Shown here one piece after another: positions 33,448-42,552 of a stretch of DNA of 64,000 nucleotides. The stretch is taken from NCBI RefSeq assembly GCF_016863195.1, contig NZ_BOOK01000049.1:29976-93975 (forward strand), written 5' to 3'. This stretch comes from Paraplanobispora takensis (GTDB lineage Bacteria; Actinomycetota; Actinomycetes; Streptosporangiales; Streptosporangiaceae). The notes beneath the pieces are model-generated. The model did not search any database. It was not told the origin of the DNA and was given only the letters and a program-made list of their open reading frames with translations. A program made the translations under genes and the position numbers. Each line of letters opens with the position of its first letter. Position 1 is the first letter of the stretch.

Positions 33448-34674
33448 ATGTCCTTCATTCCGCGGCCGATCGACGAAGAGGAGCGGGTCGGAGAGCTCAT
33501 GGCGCTGCAGGCGCTGGAGACCCTCCCGGAACCCGACTTCTCCGCGATCGCCCAGCTGGCTGCGGCCGTCTGCCAGGCGCCGATCGCGCTGGTCAACCTC
33601 GTCGGCAGCGACGGGCAGTACTTCAAGGGCCGGGCCGGCATCGCCGCGACCAAGATGGACCGGCAGTCGCTGGCGTGCCCGTACGTCATCATCGGCCGGG
33701 AGATGATTGAAGTGCCCGACATGCTGGCCGACCCGCGCTTCCGCGACGACGCCTGGGTGACCGGGCCGCCGTACGTGCGCTTCTACGCCGGCACGCCCGT
33801 GGTCAGCAGCCACGACCACGCCCTGGGCACGGTGTGCGTGATGGACCAGGTCCCGCGCCGGCTGAGCGGCACCCAGCGCCAGGCCCTGACCACCCTGGCC
33901 ACCAGCGCGGCCGGGCTGCTGGAGGCCCACTACTACACCCGCCGCTCCGACGAGATCATCCAGCGGCTGCGCGACGTCGAGGAGCTGAAGAACCGGTTCC
34001 TGCGCACCGTCAACCATGAGCTGCGCACCCCGCTGACCTCGATCGCCAGCTACCTGCAGCTGATCCAGGACGGCGGGCTGGACCCGACGACCGAGCAGCG
34101 GTTCCTGCAGGTGATCGAGCGCAACAGCCACCGCATCCTGGGGCTGATCGACGAGCTGCTCCTGGTGGCCAGCCTCAACGCCCGCACCGCCGTCCACCAC
34201 CCGTCCTCCGTCGACCTGACCGCCGTCACCCGCCGCGCGGTCGACCAGATCACCGCCCGGGCCCGCACCTGTGAGCTGCGCCTGCGCCTGCACGCCGACG
34301 GGCCGGTGACGGTGAGCGCCGACGCCCGGCGGCTGGAGCACGCGCTGACCCAGGTCCTGGACAACGCGCTGAAGTTCACCCCGCCGGGCGGGAGCATCGA
34401 CGTCACCGTGGCCGCCGGGCCCCACCCGGCCGTGGAGGTGCGCGACAGCGGCATCGGCATCGGCGTCGACGACCTCGAGCACGTCGTCGAGGACTTCTAC
34501 CGCGCCCCCGACGCCGAGGAGCGCGCGATCGCCGGCACCGGGGTGGGCCTGTCCATCACCGACAAGATCGTTCAGATGCACGGCGGCACCGTGCACATCG
34601 ACAGCGTCCCCGGGCACGGCACCACGGTCCGCATCGCCCTGCCCGGCTCGCCGACGGCGATGCCCACCGGCTGA
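33448..34674 (+). CDS. GAF-domain sensor histidine kinase
   Basis: 408 residues, no membrane helix. Residues about 25-160 form a GAF domain (FSAIAQLAAAVCQAPIALVNLVG, GTVCVMDQVPRRLS). The dimerisation box is FLRTVNHELRTPLTSIASYL with His190, followed by the N box LTQVLDNALKFTPPGG and G boxes VRDSGIGIG and GTGVGLSITDKIVQMHGG. A cytosolic redox or ligand signal is likely sensed by the GAF domain, in which Cys42 and Cys77 stand out. No response regulator is adjacent, so it is an orphan kinase. A SigB-like promoter suggests stress induction. Confidence 0.9.
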   Translation: MSFIPRPIDEEERVGELMALQALETLPEPDFSAIAQLAAAVCQAPIALVNLVGSDGQYFKGRAGIAATKMDRQSLACPYVIIGREMIEVPDMLADPRFRDDAWVTGPPYVRFYAGTPVVSSHDHALGTVCVMDQVPRRLSGTQRQALTTLATSAAGLLEAHYYTRRSDEIIQRLRDVEELKNRFLRTVNHELRTPLTSIASYLQLIQDGGLDPTTEQRFLQVIERNSHRILGLIDELLLVASLNARTAVHHPSSVDLTAVTRRAVDQITARARTCELRLRLHADGPVTVSADARRLEHALTQVLDNALKFTPPGGSIDVTVAAGPHPAVEVRDSGIGIGVDDLEHVVEDFYRAPDAEERAIAGTGVGLSITDKIVQMHGGTVHIDSVPGHGTTVRIALPGSPTAMPTG

Positions 34675-34710
34675 GATCCGGCGGCACCGGCACGGCCCCG
34701 CCGAATGGAA

Positions 34711-34751
34711 CGGCCGGTACGGCTCCGCTCTGGGCGGGGCCGTACCGGCCG
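34711..34751. terminator. Strong hairpin between convergent genes
   Basis: 13-bp perfect arms cggccggtacggc (34711-34723) and gccgtaccggccg (34739-34751), between the histidine kinase stop (34674) and the pectinase stop (34772). Serves both directions. Confidence 0.65.
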
Positions 34752-34771
34752 GGTCGGGGAGGGGGTCCGGC

Positions 34772-37045
34772 TCAGCCGAGGCGTCCGGCCCCCGCCTGGG
34801 CGGGCACGAGGCCGCGCAGCGTGCGGGCGGGGTGGACCTTGGTCACCAGGGTGGGCGTCCAGCCCGCGTCGGCGCCGAGGTCGGGGTCGTGGGCGGCGTT
34901 GTAGGCGGCGACCAGGTCGACGGGCCTGCCGTCGACCACGTTGTCCCTGACGGTGATCGCGGTGCCGTTCAGGACCGACAGGACCTTGTCGGCCGGGATG
35001 CCGTCGAAGGCGTTGGCCTGCGCGTAGACCTTCGATCCCGCGCCCACGCCGATGCTGTACTGATGGATGTCCGAGCCGGTGTAGTAGTTGTTGTAGACGT
35101 GCACCTGGCCGAAGCGCACCCGCGGGGTCCGCTGGCCCAGGCCCTCGAAGTAGTTGTGGTGCAGGGTCACCTTCAGCTTGTCGGCCTCGGCGTACCGGGT
35201 GGCGTTGTCGGTGTTGCCGATCAGCGACACCTTGTCGTGGTTGCTCAGGTGGTTCCACGACAGGGTCACGTAGTTCGAGCCGCGCACCACGTCGAGCAGG
35301 CCGTCGTGGACCTGGTACGGCCGGCCGAAGTGGAGCGGCTGGTCGGAGTCCGGGTTGTCACCGTCGTTGAGGGTGTTGTGGTCCAGCCACACGTGCGTGG
35401 ATCCGGAGATCTCGATGTTGTCGAAGGAGGCGTTCCAGGCGCCCTCCTCGCCGTCCGTCGGGTCCCACTGCGGGAAGCAGTCGGAGGTGTCGGTGACGGT
35501 GAGGTTGCGGACGATCACGTTGTCGGCGTTGGTGACGCGGATGCCGAAGCTCTTCAGCGCGGCGTCGCGGCCCAGGCCGATGAGGGTGACGTTGGAGCCG
35601 AGGGTGACGGTGACGTGCTTGGCCATCTTGTCGTAGGAGGCCTTGCGCGCGTCCTCCAGCGGGCCCGAGGGCACCTTGTCCCGGCCCCAGACCGCCGGGT
35701 CGTAGGCGGCCAGGTACGCCTGCAGGCTGTAGCCGTTGACCGCGTAGCTCGCGCAGGTGAGGGGGTTGCCCGCGTCGTCGGTGTCGGCGTCGACGGCGCC
35801 CTTCACATAGATGATCTTCGGGGTGTTGTCGGCGGGATCGCCGATCGCGGCCAGCAGCTGCGCCCGGGTGGAGACGGTGTGGATGTTCTCCGGGCGGGCG
35901 GCCGAGCCGCCGGTGGTGCCGGTGCCCTCGGCGGCCCAGCCGTCGTTCTCGGGCAGCACCTGGCGGCCGGTCTGCCGGTCGGAGTGGGAGGGGAAGCTGC
36001 GGAAGGGGTCCCAGCCGTCCTGGCCCTTCAGATAGTCCTCCGGATCGAAGTCCCTGGCCTGCTCCCTGGTCAGCTGCGGCCGGTCGGCGTTCACGGCCGC
36101 GCCGGGACCGCGGTTGAGATACTCCGACAGCCGGGCCTCCCGCCAGTTCAGGCCGGACATGTCGGTCCAGGGGGCGTCCTTGAACTGCTGGCCGAGCCAG
36201 GACTCGCGGATCAGGACCTGGCCGCGGGCGGTGGCCGAGCCGCCGGCCGGCCACGGGCGGCCCAGGTGGACGGTCTTGGCGGGGGCGTCGCTGACCAGGT
36301 GGCTGCGGTAGATCATGAACCCGTACGGGTTGGTGATCTCGGTGCTGGCCGCGGTGACGTAGCCGTTGTTGCCGTCGGTGCTGCCGCGGTTGAGGGACTT
36401 GATCACGCAGTTGTGGAACAGCGCGGTGGCCCGGCCGAAGATGAAGTCGACGTCGCCCTCGACGTAGCAGTTGCGGAAGTACTGCCGGGCCACGGCGCCG
36501 GCGCCGGCGGTGTTGGCGTAGAGGGTGTCCTGGTTGCCGATGAACCGGACGTTCTCGTAGACCTGCCGGTCGCCGGTGGTCCGTACGGCCACGGCCTGGC
36601 TGTTGCCCTTGGCGGCCTCGTCGTAGGAGTTCTCGAAGGTGAGGTTGCGGGCGGTGAAGTCGGGCGCGCCGATCACGTAGGAGGCGCTGCCCGAGGTGCC
36701 GTAGGTGCCCGAGCCGTCCGGCTTGGGGGTGGAGGCGGCGGCGTCGAAGGTGAGCACGACCTCGCGCGGGTCGCCGGTGTCGCCGACCAGCGAGATGTAC
36801 GGCTTGTCGGCGGGGATGACCACCTGCTGCTTGTAGGTGCCCGGGCGGACCAGGATCGTGACCGGCTTGGTGTTGCCGGCCGGGACGGCGTCGACGGCGT
36901 CCTGCACGGTCGTGTGGTTCCCGGAGCCGTCGGCGGCGACCACGATGGCGGCGGGAGCGGCCGAGGCGGTGGCGGCCGGGGCGGCCGGGGCGGCCGCGGC
37001 GATGATCGTGAGGGCGATCACCGGAGGGAGTTTCAGAAGTCGCAT
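34772..37045 (-). CDS. Secreted pectinesterase-pectate lyase fusion
   Basis: 757 residues from ATG 37045. A signal peptide (VIALTIIAAAAPAAPAATASAA) leads to a CE8 pectin methylesterase domain (about residues 30-330): GNSQAVAVRTTGDR, GNQDTLYA (catalytic Asp), GDVDFIFGRATALF (second Asp) and VHLGRPWPAGG (Arg). After a linker comes a PL1 pectate lyase domain (about 390-757): STHVWLDHNTLNDGDN, DGLLDVVRGSNYVTLSWNHL with calcium-binding acids and RTPRVRFGQVHVYNNYY with the catalytic Arg. One protein would thus demethylate pectin and then cleave polygalacturonate outside the cell. Its promoter carries a LacI operator. Confidence 0.93.
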   Translation of the reverse strand: MRLLKLPPVIALTIIAAAAPAAPAATASAAPAAIVVAADGSGNHTTVQDAVDAVPAGNTKPVTILVRPGTYKQQVVIPADKPYISLVGDTGDPREVVLTFDAAASTPKPDGSGTYGTSGSASYVIGAPDFTARNLTFENSYDEAAKGNSQAVAVRTTGDRQVYENVRFIGNQDTLYANTAGAGAVARQYFRNCYVEGDVDFIFGRATALFHNCVIKSLNRGSTDGNNGYVTAASTEITNPYGFMIYRSHLVSDAPAKTVHLGRPWPAGGSATARGQVLIRESWLGQQFKDAPWTDMSGLNWREARLSEYLNRGPGAAVNADRPQLTREQARDFDPEDYLKGQDGWDPFRSFPSHSDRQTGRQVLPENDGWAAEGTGTTGGSAARPENIHTVSTRAQLLAAIGDPADNTPKIIYVKGAVDADTDDAGNPLTCASYAVNGYSLQAYLAAYDPAVWGRDKVPSGPLEDARKASYDKMAKHVTVTLGSNVTLIGLGRDAALKSFGIRVTNADNVIVRNLTVTDTSDCFPQWDPTDGEEGAWNASFDNIEISGSTHVWLDHNTLNDGDNPDSDQPLHFGRPYQVHDGLLDVVRGSNYVTLSWNHLSNHDKVSLIGNTDNATRYAEADKLKVTLHHNYFEGLGQRTPRVRFGQVHVYNNYYTGSDIHQYSIGVGAGSKVYAQANAFDGIPADKVLSVLNGTAITVRDNVVDGRPVDLVAAYNAAHDPDLGADAGWTPTLVTKVHPARTLRGLVPAQAGAGRLG

Positions 37046-37063
37046 GTGCAACCTTGGGGATGC

Positions 37064-37077
37064 GGCAATCGGTTGCA
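37064..37077 (-). promoter_or_regulatory. LacI-type operator A (pectinase gene)
   Basis: The complement reads TGCAACCGATTGCC, one mismatch from TGCAACCGNTTGCA. It begins 4 nt after the -10 box, at the predicted transcription start. Confidence 0.65.
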
Positions 37078-37081
37078 AGAA

Positions 37082-37110
37082 ACGTTGGCGTAATCCCGTA
37101 TTTACGTCAA
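37082..37110 (-). promoter_or_regulatory. Pectinase gene promoter
   Basis: On the minus strand: -35 TTGACG (37110-37105), 17-nt spacer, -10 CAACGT (37087-37082). Operator A follows after 4 nt. Confidence 0.6.
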
Positions 37111-37138
37111 TAGCCCCTGCGAAATCGCCGTTACCCAT

Positions 37139-37152
37139 TACAAGCGATTGCA
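37139..37152 (-). promoter_or_regulatory. LacI-type operator B (upstream of pectinase promoter)
   Basis: The complement reads TGCAATCGCTTGTA, 13 of 14 identical to operator E of the transporter side. It lies 29 bp upstream of the -35 box and may support looping with operator A. Confidence 0.55.
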
Positions 37153-37309
37153 GTAGCAGGGGGATCCGGGGCATGCCGACGGCCCCGGCGGCGGCAGGTG
37201 CCACCGGGGCCGCGCGGCCCGCCGTACCCCGGGGCAGGACCGGGAGGCGGCGGGCCGGATGGGAATCCGGGCAGAAGAGAGACGCGGAGCGGGAGAGGGA
37301 AGGGGCGGA

Positions 37310-39472
37310 TCAGGGCGGCGTGAGCACTCCGTTCAGGCGGCGGGGCAGCCGCCAGGGGTTGTCCTCGCGCAGCGCCTCGGGCAGCAGGTGCGCCGGGCAG
37401 TTCTGGTAGACGACCGAGCGCAGGAACCGGAAGATCGCCGCGGTGCCGACCGAGGTGGTCGACGGCTCGGTGGTCGCCGGGTACGGCCCGCCGTGCTGCT
37501 GCGCCCAGCCGACCGCGACGCCGGTGGGGTAGGCGTCGAAGACCAGCCGGCCGGCCCGGTCCCGCATCACCGCCACGATCCGGGAGGCCAGCTTCTCCTC
37601 CTCGGGCTCGCTGTGCAGGGTCGCGGTCAGGTTGCCGGGGGTGGTGGCCAGGATCTCGGCCAGCTCGTCCTCGCCGTCGTAGGTGAGCACCACGGTCATC
37701 GGCCCGAAGCACTCCTCCAGCAGCAGTTCGGAGGCGTCCAGCAGGGAGGCGGGCCCGGTCAGCAGCCGCGCCGTCACCTGCCGCTCGCCGCCTGCCCGCC
37801 CGGTGGCCGCCACCCGCAGGCCCGCGATGGCCTCCCGCTCGCCCGCGCCGCTTTCGAAGCTCTCCCTGATGCCGTCGCCGAGCAGCACCTGCGGGCCCAG
37901 CTCGGTGAAGTGCCGGGCCATCGCCTCGACCAGCCCGCTGCCGGCCGGGGCCAGGACCAGGCCGGGCTTGACGCAGAACTGCCCGGCGCCCAGCGTCGCC
38001 GAGGCCGTCAGCCCGGCCGCGATCTCCTCGGTACGGCGGGCCGCCGCGCCGGGCGTGACGATCAGCGGGTTGAGGCTGCCCAGCTCGCCGTAGAAGGGGA
38101 TCGGCTCGGGACGGGCCTTGGCCACGTCGTACAGGAAGCGCCCGCCGGGGATCGACCCGGTGAACCCGACCGCCTTGACCAGGGGGTTCTTGACCAGGGC
38201 GACCGCCGCCTCGCGGCCGTGGACGAGCTGGACGACCTCGGCAGGGAAGCCCGCCGCGCGGGCGCCGTCCTGCAGGGCCGCCAGGGTCAGTGCGGAGGTC
38301 TCCGGGTGCAGGGAGTGCGCCTTGACGACGACCGGGCAGCCCGCGGCCAGCGCGCTGGCGGTGTCACCGCCGCCGACGCTGAAGGCGAAGGGGAAGTTGC
38401 TGGCGGAGAAGACGCCGACCACGCCGACCGGGATGTTCATCCGGCGCAGGTCCGGCTTGACCGCGTCGGCGCTGTCGAGCCGTACGTCGAGGAAGGAGCC
38501 CTCGCGAAGCACCTCGGCGAACAGGCGCAGCTGCCCGCTGGTGCGGGCGACCTCGCCGGTCAGCCGGGGCGCGCCGAGCGCGGTCTCGGCGTCGGCGGCG
38601 GCGACCAGGTCCTCCACCCGCGCGTCCAGCGCGTCGGCCATGGCCTCCAGCATCACCGCCCGCTCCCGCGGCCCGGCCTCGTCCAGCCGGGGCAGCAGCT
38701 CGTGGGCACGGCGGCAGATCGCGCCGAGCTCTTCCACGGTGGTGGAGGCGAACTCGCGACGGCGCTCGCCCGAGCGCGCGTCGAGGCTCCACACGGACAT
38801 GACGGGTCTCCATTCCATGAGGTCGGCGTGGGGGGTCCGGACGGCGGGCGGGAGCAGGTCGCCCGCCGCCTCCAGCAGCAGCCGGGCCACCTCGATCGCG
38901 CCGCGCCCGGTGAAGTGGGTGTCGTCGGCGCTGCCGTTGGGGTAGTTGGGGTGCGGGGCGAGCCAGAGGAACAGCTCCTTGGTCGCCTCGGGGCCGAGTT
39001 CGCGCCAGCGCCGCAGGCTGGCGGCCTGCAGGTCGACCAGCGGCACCGCCTCGTCGGCGGCCAGGGCCCGCATCGCCTCGGGGTAACGGCCGTGCGTCCC
39101 CTCCGGGCCGCAGGCGCGCCGCTCGACGGAGGTGACCAGCACGGGGCGCGCGCCCCGCTCGCGGGCCCCGTGGACGTAGCGGCGCAGGTGCTCCCGGTAG
39201 CCGGTGAACGGCGCGGAGAAGCGGCCCTGGTCGTGCTTGGGGTCGTTGTGGCCGAAGCAGATCAGCAGGAGGTCGTCCGGCCCGATGGCGGACATGATCC
39301 GCTCGTACATCCCCAGGCGCTCGATCGAGCTGCGCGCGCTGGCGCCGGGGACGGCCTCGTTGACCACGGGCACGTCCCACAGCAGCGGCAGCGCCTGCCC
39401 CCAGCCCGCCTGCGGCGCGAGCGTGACCGGGTAGGCGGCGGCGGTGGAGTCGCCGGCGACGAAGACCTTCAC
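37310..39472 (-). CDS. CE12-type acetylesterase fused to aldehyde dehydrogenase
   Basis: 720 residues from GTG 39472 (GTGA overlap with the upstream gene). Residues 1 to about 220 are an SGNH esterase like rhamnogalacturonan acetylesterase: VFVAGDSTAAAYP, ICFGHNDPKHD and DDTHFTGRGA. With no stop codon the frame enters an NADP-type aldehyde dehydrogenase: VGVFSASNFPFAFSVGGGD, FYGELGSLNPLIV (Glu) and LGAGQFCVKPGLVL (catalytic Cys), like 2-oxoglutarate-semialdehyde dehydrogenase. An internal ATG at 38800 with GGAG 7 nt upstream could also give a separate 496-residue dehydrogenase. No signal peptide, so the esterase would act on imported oligomers. Confidence 0.85.
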   Translation of the reverse strand: MKVFVAGDSTAAAYPVTLAPQAGWGQALPLLWDVPVVNEAVPGASARSSIERLGMYERIMSAIGPDDLLLICFGHNDPKHDQGRFSAPFTGYREHLRRYVHGARERGARPVLVTSVERRACGPEGTHGRYPEAMRALAADEAVPLVDLQAASLRRWRELGPEATKELFLWLAPHPNYPNGSADDTHFTGRGAIEVARLLLEAAGDLLPPAVRTPHADLMEWRPVMSVWSLDARSGERRREFASTTVEELGAICRRAHELLPRLDEAGPRERAVMLEAMADALDARVEDLVAAADAETALGAPRLTGEVARTSGQLRLFAEVLREGSFLDVRLDSADAVKPDLRRMNIPVGVVGVFSASNFPFAFSVGGGDTASALAAGCPVVVKAHSLHPETSALTLAALQDGARAAGFPAEVVQLVHGREAAVALVKNPLVKAVGFTGSIPGGRFLYDVAKARPEPIPFYGELGSLNPLIVTPGAAARRTEEIAAGLTASATLGAGQFCVKPGLVLAPAGSGLVEAMARHFTELGPQVLLGDGIRESFESGAGEREAIAGLRVAATGRAGGERQVTARLLTGPASLLDASELLLEECFGPMTVVLTYDGEDELAEILATTPGNLTATLHSEPEEEKLASRIVAVMRDRAGRLVFDAYPTGVAVGWAQQHGGPYPATTEPSTTSVGTAAIFRFLRSVVYQNCPAHLLPEALREDNPWRLPRRLNGVLTPP

Positions 39473-40356
39473 GGCGCGCTCTCCACCGCGTCCGTCGCAG
39501 CCGCCGCGGCGGCCAGTTTCGCGGCGGCGGCCCGGCCGAGCCGCCCGTCGGCCACGACCGTGACCACCCGCCGCCGCAGCGTGCCGGTCACGGCCAGCGG
39601 CCGGTCCCAGGCCAGCGCGGGGCCGACGCCGGGATACTCGGCCACCCGCACGAACCACGGGTCCACCGTGCCCGCCTGGACGAACACCAGGCTCCAGGCG
39701 TCCGACACCAGCGCCAGCCAGGGGGTGAGGCTGCCGTGCACGTCCGCCTCGCCCCCGGCCTCGGCGGTGAACACGGCGATGTCCGCCGACTCCTTGGGGG
39801 CGCGCCAGAAGAAGCCGCCGTACCCGGCGCCCGGCCGGCCCTTGCACGCCGAGCTCTTGATCTCCAGCGGCTCGCTCACGGTCAGCGCGAAGGAGAAGTC
39901 CAGCGCCCACGCGTCCCCCGGCGCCGCCCCGATCACGGGACGGGCCAGCACGGTCCGCTCCTCGCGGGCGACGGTCGCGCCGTCCGGGCCGATCCAGGTC
40001 AGCCGCTCCCCGAACCCGTCGGCACGCTCCTGGAAGGCGTCGTGCCGCTGGTGGCCGTGGTCGTCCAGCCAGCTCGCGCCCCGGTCGCGGACGAAGGTCC
40101 GCCCGCCCCAGAAGTTCACCGCGCCGACGTCCGCGACGGCCAGGCTGACGCCCAGGTGGTGGACGTGGTCGTCGGGGCGGAACTCGGTGACCGGCGTGCC
40201 CGCGAGGGTGCGCACCGGGTGCAGGTACGGCCGCGGCGAGTCGGTCGCCGGCAGGTCGGACTCCCACACGTAGGAGGCCACCGGTGTGCCCGCGACCAGC
40301 AGCTGCCTGGCGGCCGTCCCGCCCTCGCGCGCTTGCCCGACGGTCGTGTCATCCAT
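39469..40356 (-). CDS. DUF6807 (PmoA-like) protein
   Basis: 295 residues. YLHPVRTLAGTPVTEFRPDDHVHHLGVSLAVADVGAVNFWGG is the family hallmark with its His cluster; AREERTVLARPVIG and FFWRAPKESAD follow. The domain is frequent in carbohydrate utilisation loci next to Gfo/Idh/MocA oxidoreductases, but its reaction is unproven. Here it overlaps the oxidoreductase gene by 8 nt upstream and the CE12-dehydrogenase gene by 4 nt downstream, so all are translated together. No signal peptide. Confidence 0.8.
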   Translation of the reverse strand: MDDTTVGQAREGGTAARQLLVAGTPVASYVWESDLPATDSPRPYLHPVRTLAGTPVTEFRPDDHVHHLGVSLAVADVGAVNFWGGRTFVRDRGASWLDDHGHQRHDAFQERADGFGERLTWIGPDGATVAREERTVLARPVIGAAPGDAWALDFSFALTVSEPLEIKSSACKGRPGAGYGGFFWRAPKESADIAVFTAEAGGEADVHGSLTPWLALVSDAWSLVFVQAGTVDPWFVRVAEYPGVGPALAWDRPLAVTGTLRRRVVTVVADGRLGRAAAAKLAAAAAATDAVESAP

Positions 40357-41503
40357 GTACGGCTCCCGCGGTGGTGTCCGGATCCGATGCGGCCGCCCAC
40401 GGCGCGCCCAGCTCCGAGAACAGGGCCGTCCGCTCGGCGCTGAGGTCCGTCAGCTCCCTGATCCCCGGCAGCTCGCGCCGGTCGGCGTGGATCTCCTGGT
40501 GCTCGTCGGCGATCGGCAGCGGGTCGGGCGCCAGCCGTACCGCCTCCAGGAACTCCATGAACGCGCCGGTGCGGGCCGCCGGAACCAGCAGCTCCGTGCC
40601 GGTCCTGACGTGCTCGATCAGGTTCTCCAGCAGGTTCGCCCGGGGGTGGACGGTCCCGTCGAGGTCGTCGGTGGTGTAGGTCAGCCGGGCCGTGCCCCGC
40701 GAGCCGTGCACGAGCACGTACGGCTCGCTGCGCCCGGTCGCGCACAGCGTCACCGCCACCGTGATCACCTGACCGTCCGCCAGGTGGATCCGGGCCGCGG
40801 CGGTGTCGTCGGCCTCGATCGGGTTGGCGTGGAACAGCTCCAGCTCGACCGAGGTCACCGAACCGCGTTCCTCGGCCCCGGCGACCGCCAGGGCGGTGGC
40901 GGTGGCGTGCGCGAACGGGTTGGTGAGCGCGCCGTCCACCACGTCCTGCCCGTCGTCGAGCCGTCGCCGGCCCGACCAGGCGGAGCGGGTGAAGTAGTCG
41001 GCGGGCCGCTCCCAGGCGCCGGCCACCCCGATGCCGCGGATCTCGCCGAGATCGCCGGAGGCGATCAGCTTGCGCAGCGCCGGGATCGCGGCGGAACCGA
41101 GGCTCTGGAAGCCGATCTGGCAGGCCAGCCCGGTCTCCCGCACCGCGGCGGCGATCCGCTCGAACTCGGCCAGCGACGAGGCGGGCGGCTTCTCCAGCAG
41201 CAGGTGGGAGCCCGCGCGCAACGCGGTCACCGCCAGGTCGGCGTGGGTGTTGATGGGGGTGCACAGGATCGTGATCTCCGCGCCGGTGCGCTCGATCAGG
41301 CCGGCCAGGTCCCCGGGGCGCGCCTGCTCGGGGGCGCCCAGGCCGTGCAGCCACTGCGCGTCCACCTCGCGCACGTCGCAGACCCCGGCCAGCTCGGCCA
41401 GTCCCCGCACGCTCAGCTGCCGCAGGTTCTCCAGGTGCGAGCGGCCGTGGCCGTACGCCCCGGCGAGCACGACCCTGACCGCCCCGTTCTCGCTCACGCC
41501 CAT
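40349..41503 (-). CDS. Gfo/Idh/MocA-family oxidoreductase
   Basis: 384 residues from ATG 41503, overlapping the enolase-superfamily gene by 10 nt. Rossmann fold: VRVVLAGAYGHGRSHLENL, ITILCTPINTHADLAV, then the EKP motif HLLLEKPPASSLAEFE, and the substrate domain from GSAAIPALRKLIASGDLGEI with a probable catalytic His in GALTNPFAHATATAL. Family members oxidise or reduce sugars and inositols with NAD(P). In this locus it may process an unusual pectin side-chain sugar or an aldonate. Confidence 0.87.
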   Translation of the reverse strand: MGVSENGAVRVVLAGAYGHGRSHLENLRQLSVRGLAELAGVCDVREVDAQWLHGLGAPEQARPGDLAGLIERTGAEITILCTPINTHADLAVTALRAGSHLLLEKPPASSLAEFERIAAAVRETGLACQIGFQSLGSAAIPALRKLIASGDLGEIRGIGVAGAWERPADYFTRSAWSGRRRLDDGQDVVDGALTNPFAHATATALAVAGAEERGSVTSVELELFHANPIEADDTAAARIHLADGQVITVAVTLCATGRSEPYVLVHGSRGTARLTYTTDDLDGTVHPRANLLENLIEHVRTGTELLVPAARTGAFMEFLEAVRLAPDPLPIADEHQEIHADRRELPGIRELTDLSAERTALFSELGAPWAAASDPDTTAGAVHG

Positions 41504-42552
41504 GTCATCCCCAGTCCCGGCCTGCCGGCCGAACGCAGTTCGATGCCGTCGATCTCCACCGGGCACGGCGCGGCCAGCAGCCCGAGATCGGTCAGGGAGG
41601 CGTCCTCGACCAGCTCCACCATCGCGGGGTGGTGCAGCGTCAGGGCCAGCTGCCCCGACAGCTCGGTCAGCAGGTGCGGGTAGAGCGGGACGTCGAAGGC
41701 GCGGGCCAGCTCGGCCACGCGCAGGAACGGGGTGATCCCGCCGACCCGGACCACGTTGGGCTGGACCACGTCGCACGCGCCCGCCACGAGCAGGTCGCGG
41801 AAGCCGTGGACGTTGTAGACGTTCTCGCCCACCGCCACCGGCACGCCGATGCTCCTGCGCAGCTCCACGTGGGCGGCGACGTCGTCGGCGGGCAGCGGCT
41901 CCTCGATCCAGTGCAGGTCGTACGGCTCCAGCGCGGCGATCGCGCGCCGGGCCCGGTGCAGGTCCCAGCGCTGGTTGGCGTCGATCATCAGGATCGTGTC
42001 CGGGCCGACGACCTCGCGGACCGCGGCGACCCGCTCGACGTCCTCGGCCAGGTCGGGCCGGCCCACCTTGATCTTGACGGCCGGATAGCCCGCGGCCTTC
42101 CACCGGCCGGCCTGCTCGACCAGCTCCGCCAGGGAGTAGTGCAGGTTGACGCCGCTGCCGTACACCGGGAGGCTCTCCCGGCGCGCTCCGAGCACCTCCG
42201 TCAGGGAGGACTCCCCGCAGCGCAGGTCCCACAGCGCCAGGTCCACCCCGGCCATCGCGACCGTGGTCAGCCCGCCGCGCCCGGCCTCGCTCAGGTGCGT
42301 TCGGAGCCGGTCCCAGACCAGCTCCGGGTGGGCGGGCAGGCCGATCAGCGCCTCGCGGACGTCGTGGTCCAGCAGGGCCTGTACGGCGTGCGCCCCGATC
42401 TGCGGGGTCCAGGAGAAGCCGGTGCCGGTGCGGCCGTCGGACAGCACGACCTCGCACACGATCACGTGGTTGCAGGGCACGTCCGCACCCCACGGCCGGC
42501 GCAGCGGCGCCGAGCGCAGGGTGGTCCGCAGATCCTTGATCTCGCCGGTCAT
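41494..42552 (-). CDS. Enolase-superfamily dehydratase/cycloisomerase
   Basis: 352 residues from ATG 42552 (ATGA overlap with kdgD). It belongs to the mandelate-racemase subgroup: AVKIKVGRPDLAEDV (KxK base), LMIDANQRWD (first metal Asp), HWIEEPLPADD (Glu), VPVAVGENVYN (Glu) and VVQPNVVRVGGITPFLR, with PLYPHLLTE providing a His. Between a sugar dehydrogenase and kdgD, the best guess is galactarate or glucarate dehydratase, or galactarolactone cycloisomerase, either of which would feed 5-dehydro-4-deoxyglucarate to KdgD. The substrate is inferred from context. Confidence 0.85.
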   Translation of the reverse strand: MTGEIKDLRTTLRSAPLRRPWGADVPCNHVIVCEVVLSDGRTGTGFSWTPQIGAHAVQALLDHDVREALIGLPAHPELVWDRLRTHLSEAGRGGLTTVAMAGVDLALWDLRCGESSLTEVLGARRESLPVYGSGVNLHYSLAELVEQAGRWKAAGYPAVKIKVGRPDLAEDVERVAAVREVVGPDTILMIDANQRWDLHRARRAIAALEPYDLHWIEEPLPADDVAAHVELRRSIGVPVAVGENVYNVHGFRDLLVAGACDVVQPNVVRVGGITPFLRVAELARAFDVPLYPHLLTELSGQLALTLHHPAMVELVEDASLTDLGLLAAPCPVEIDGIELRSAGRPGLGMTWA

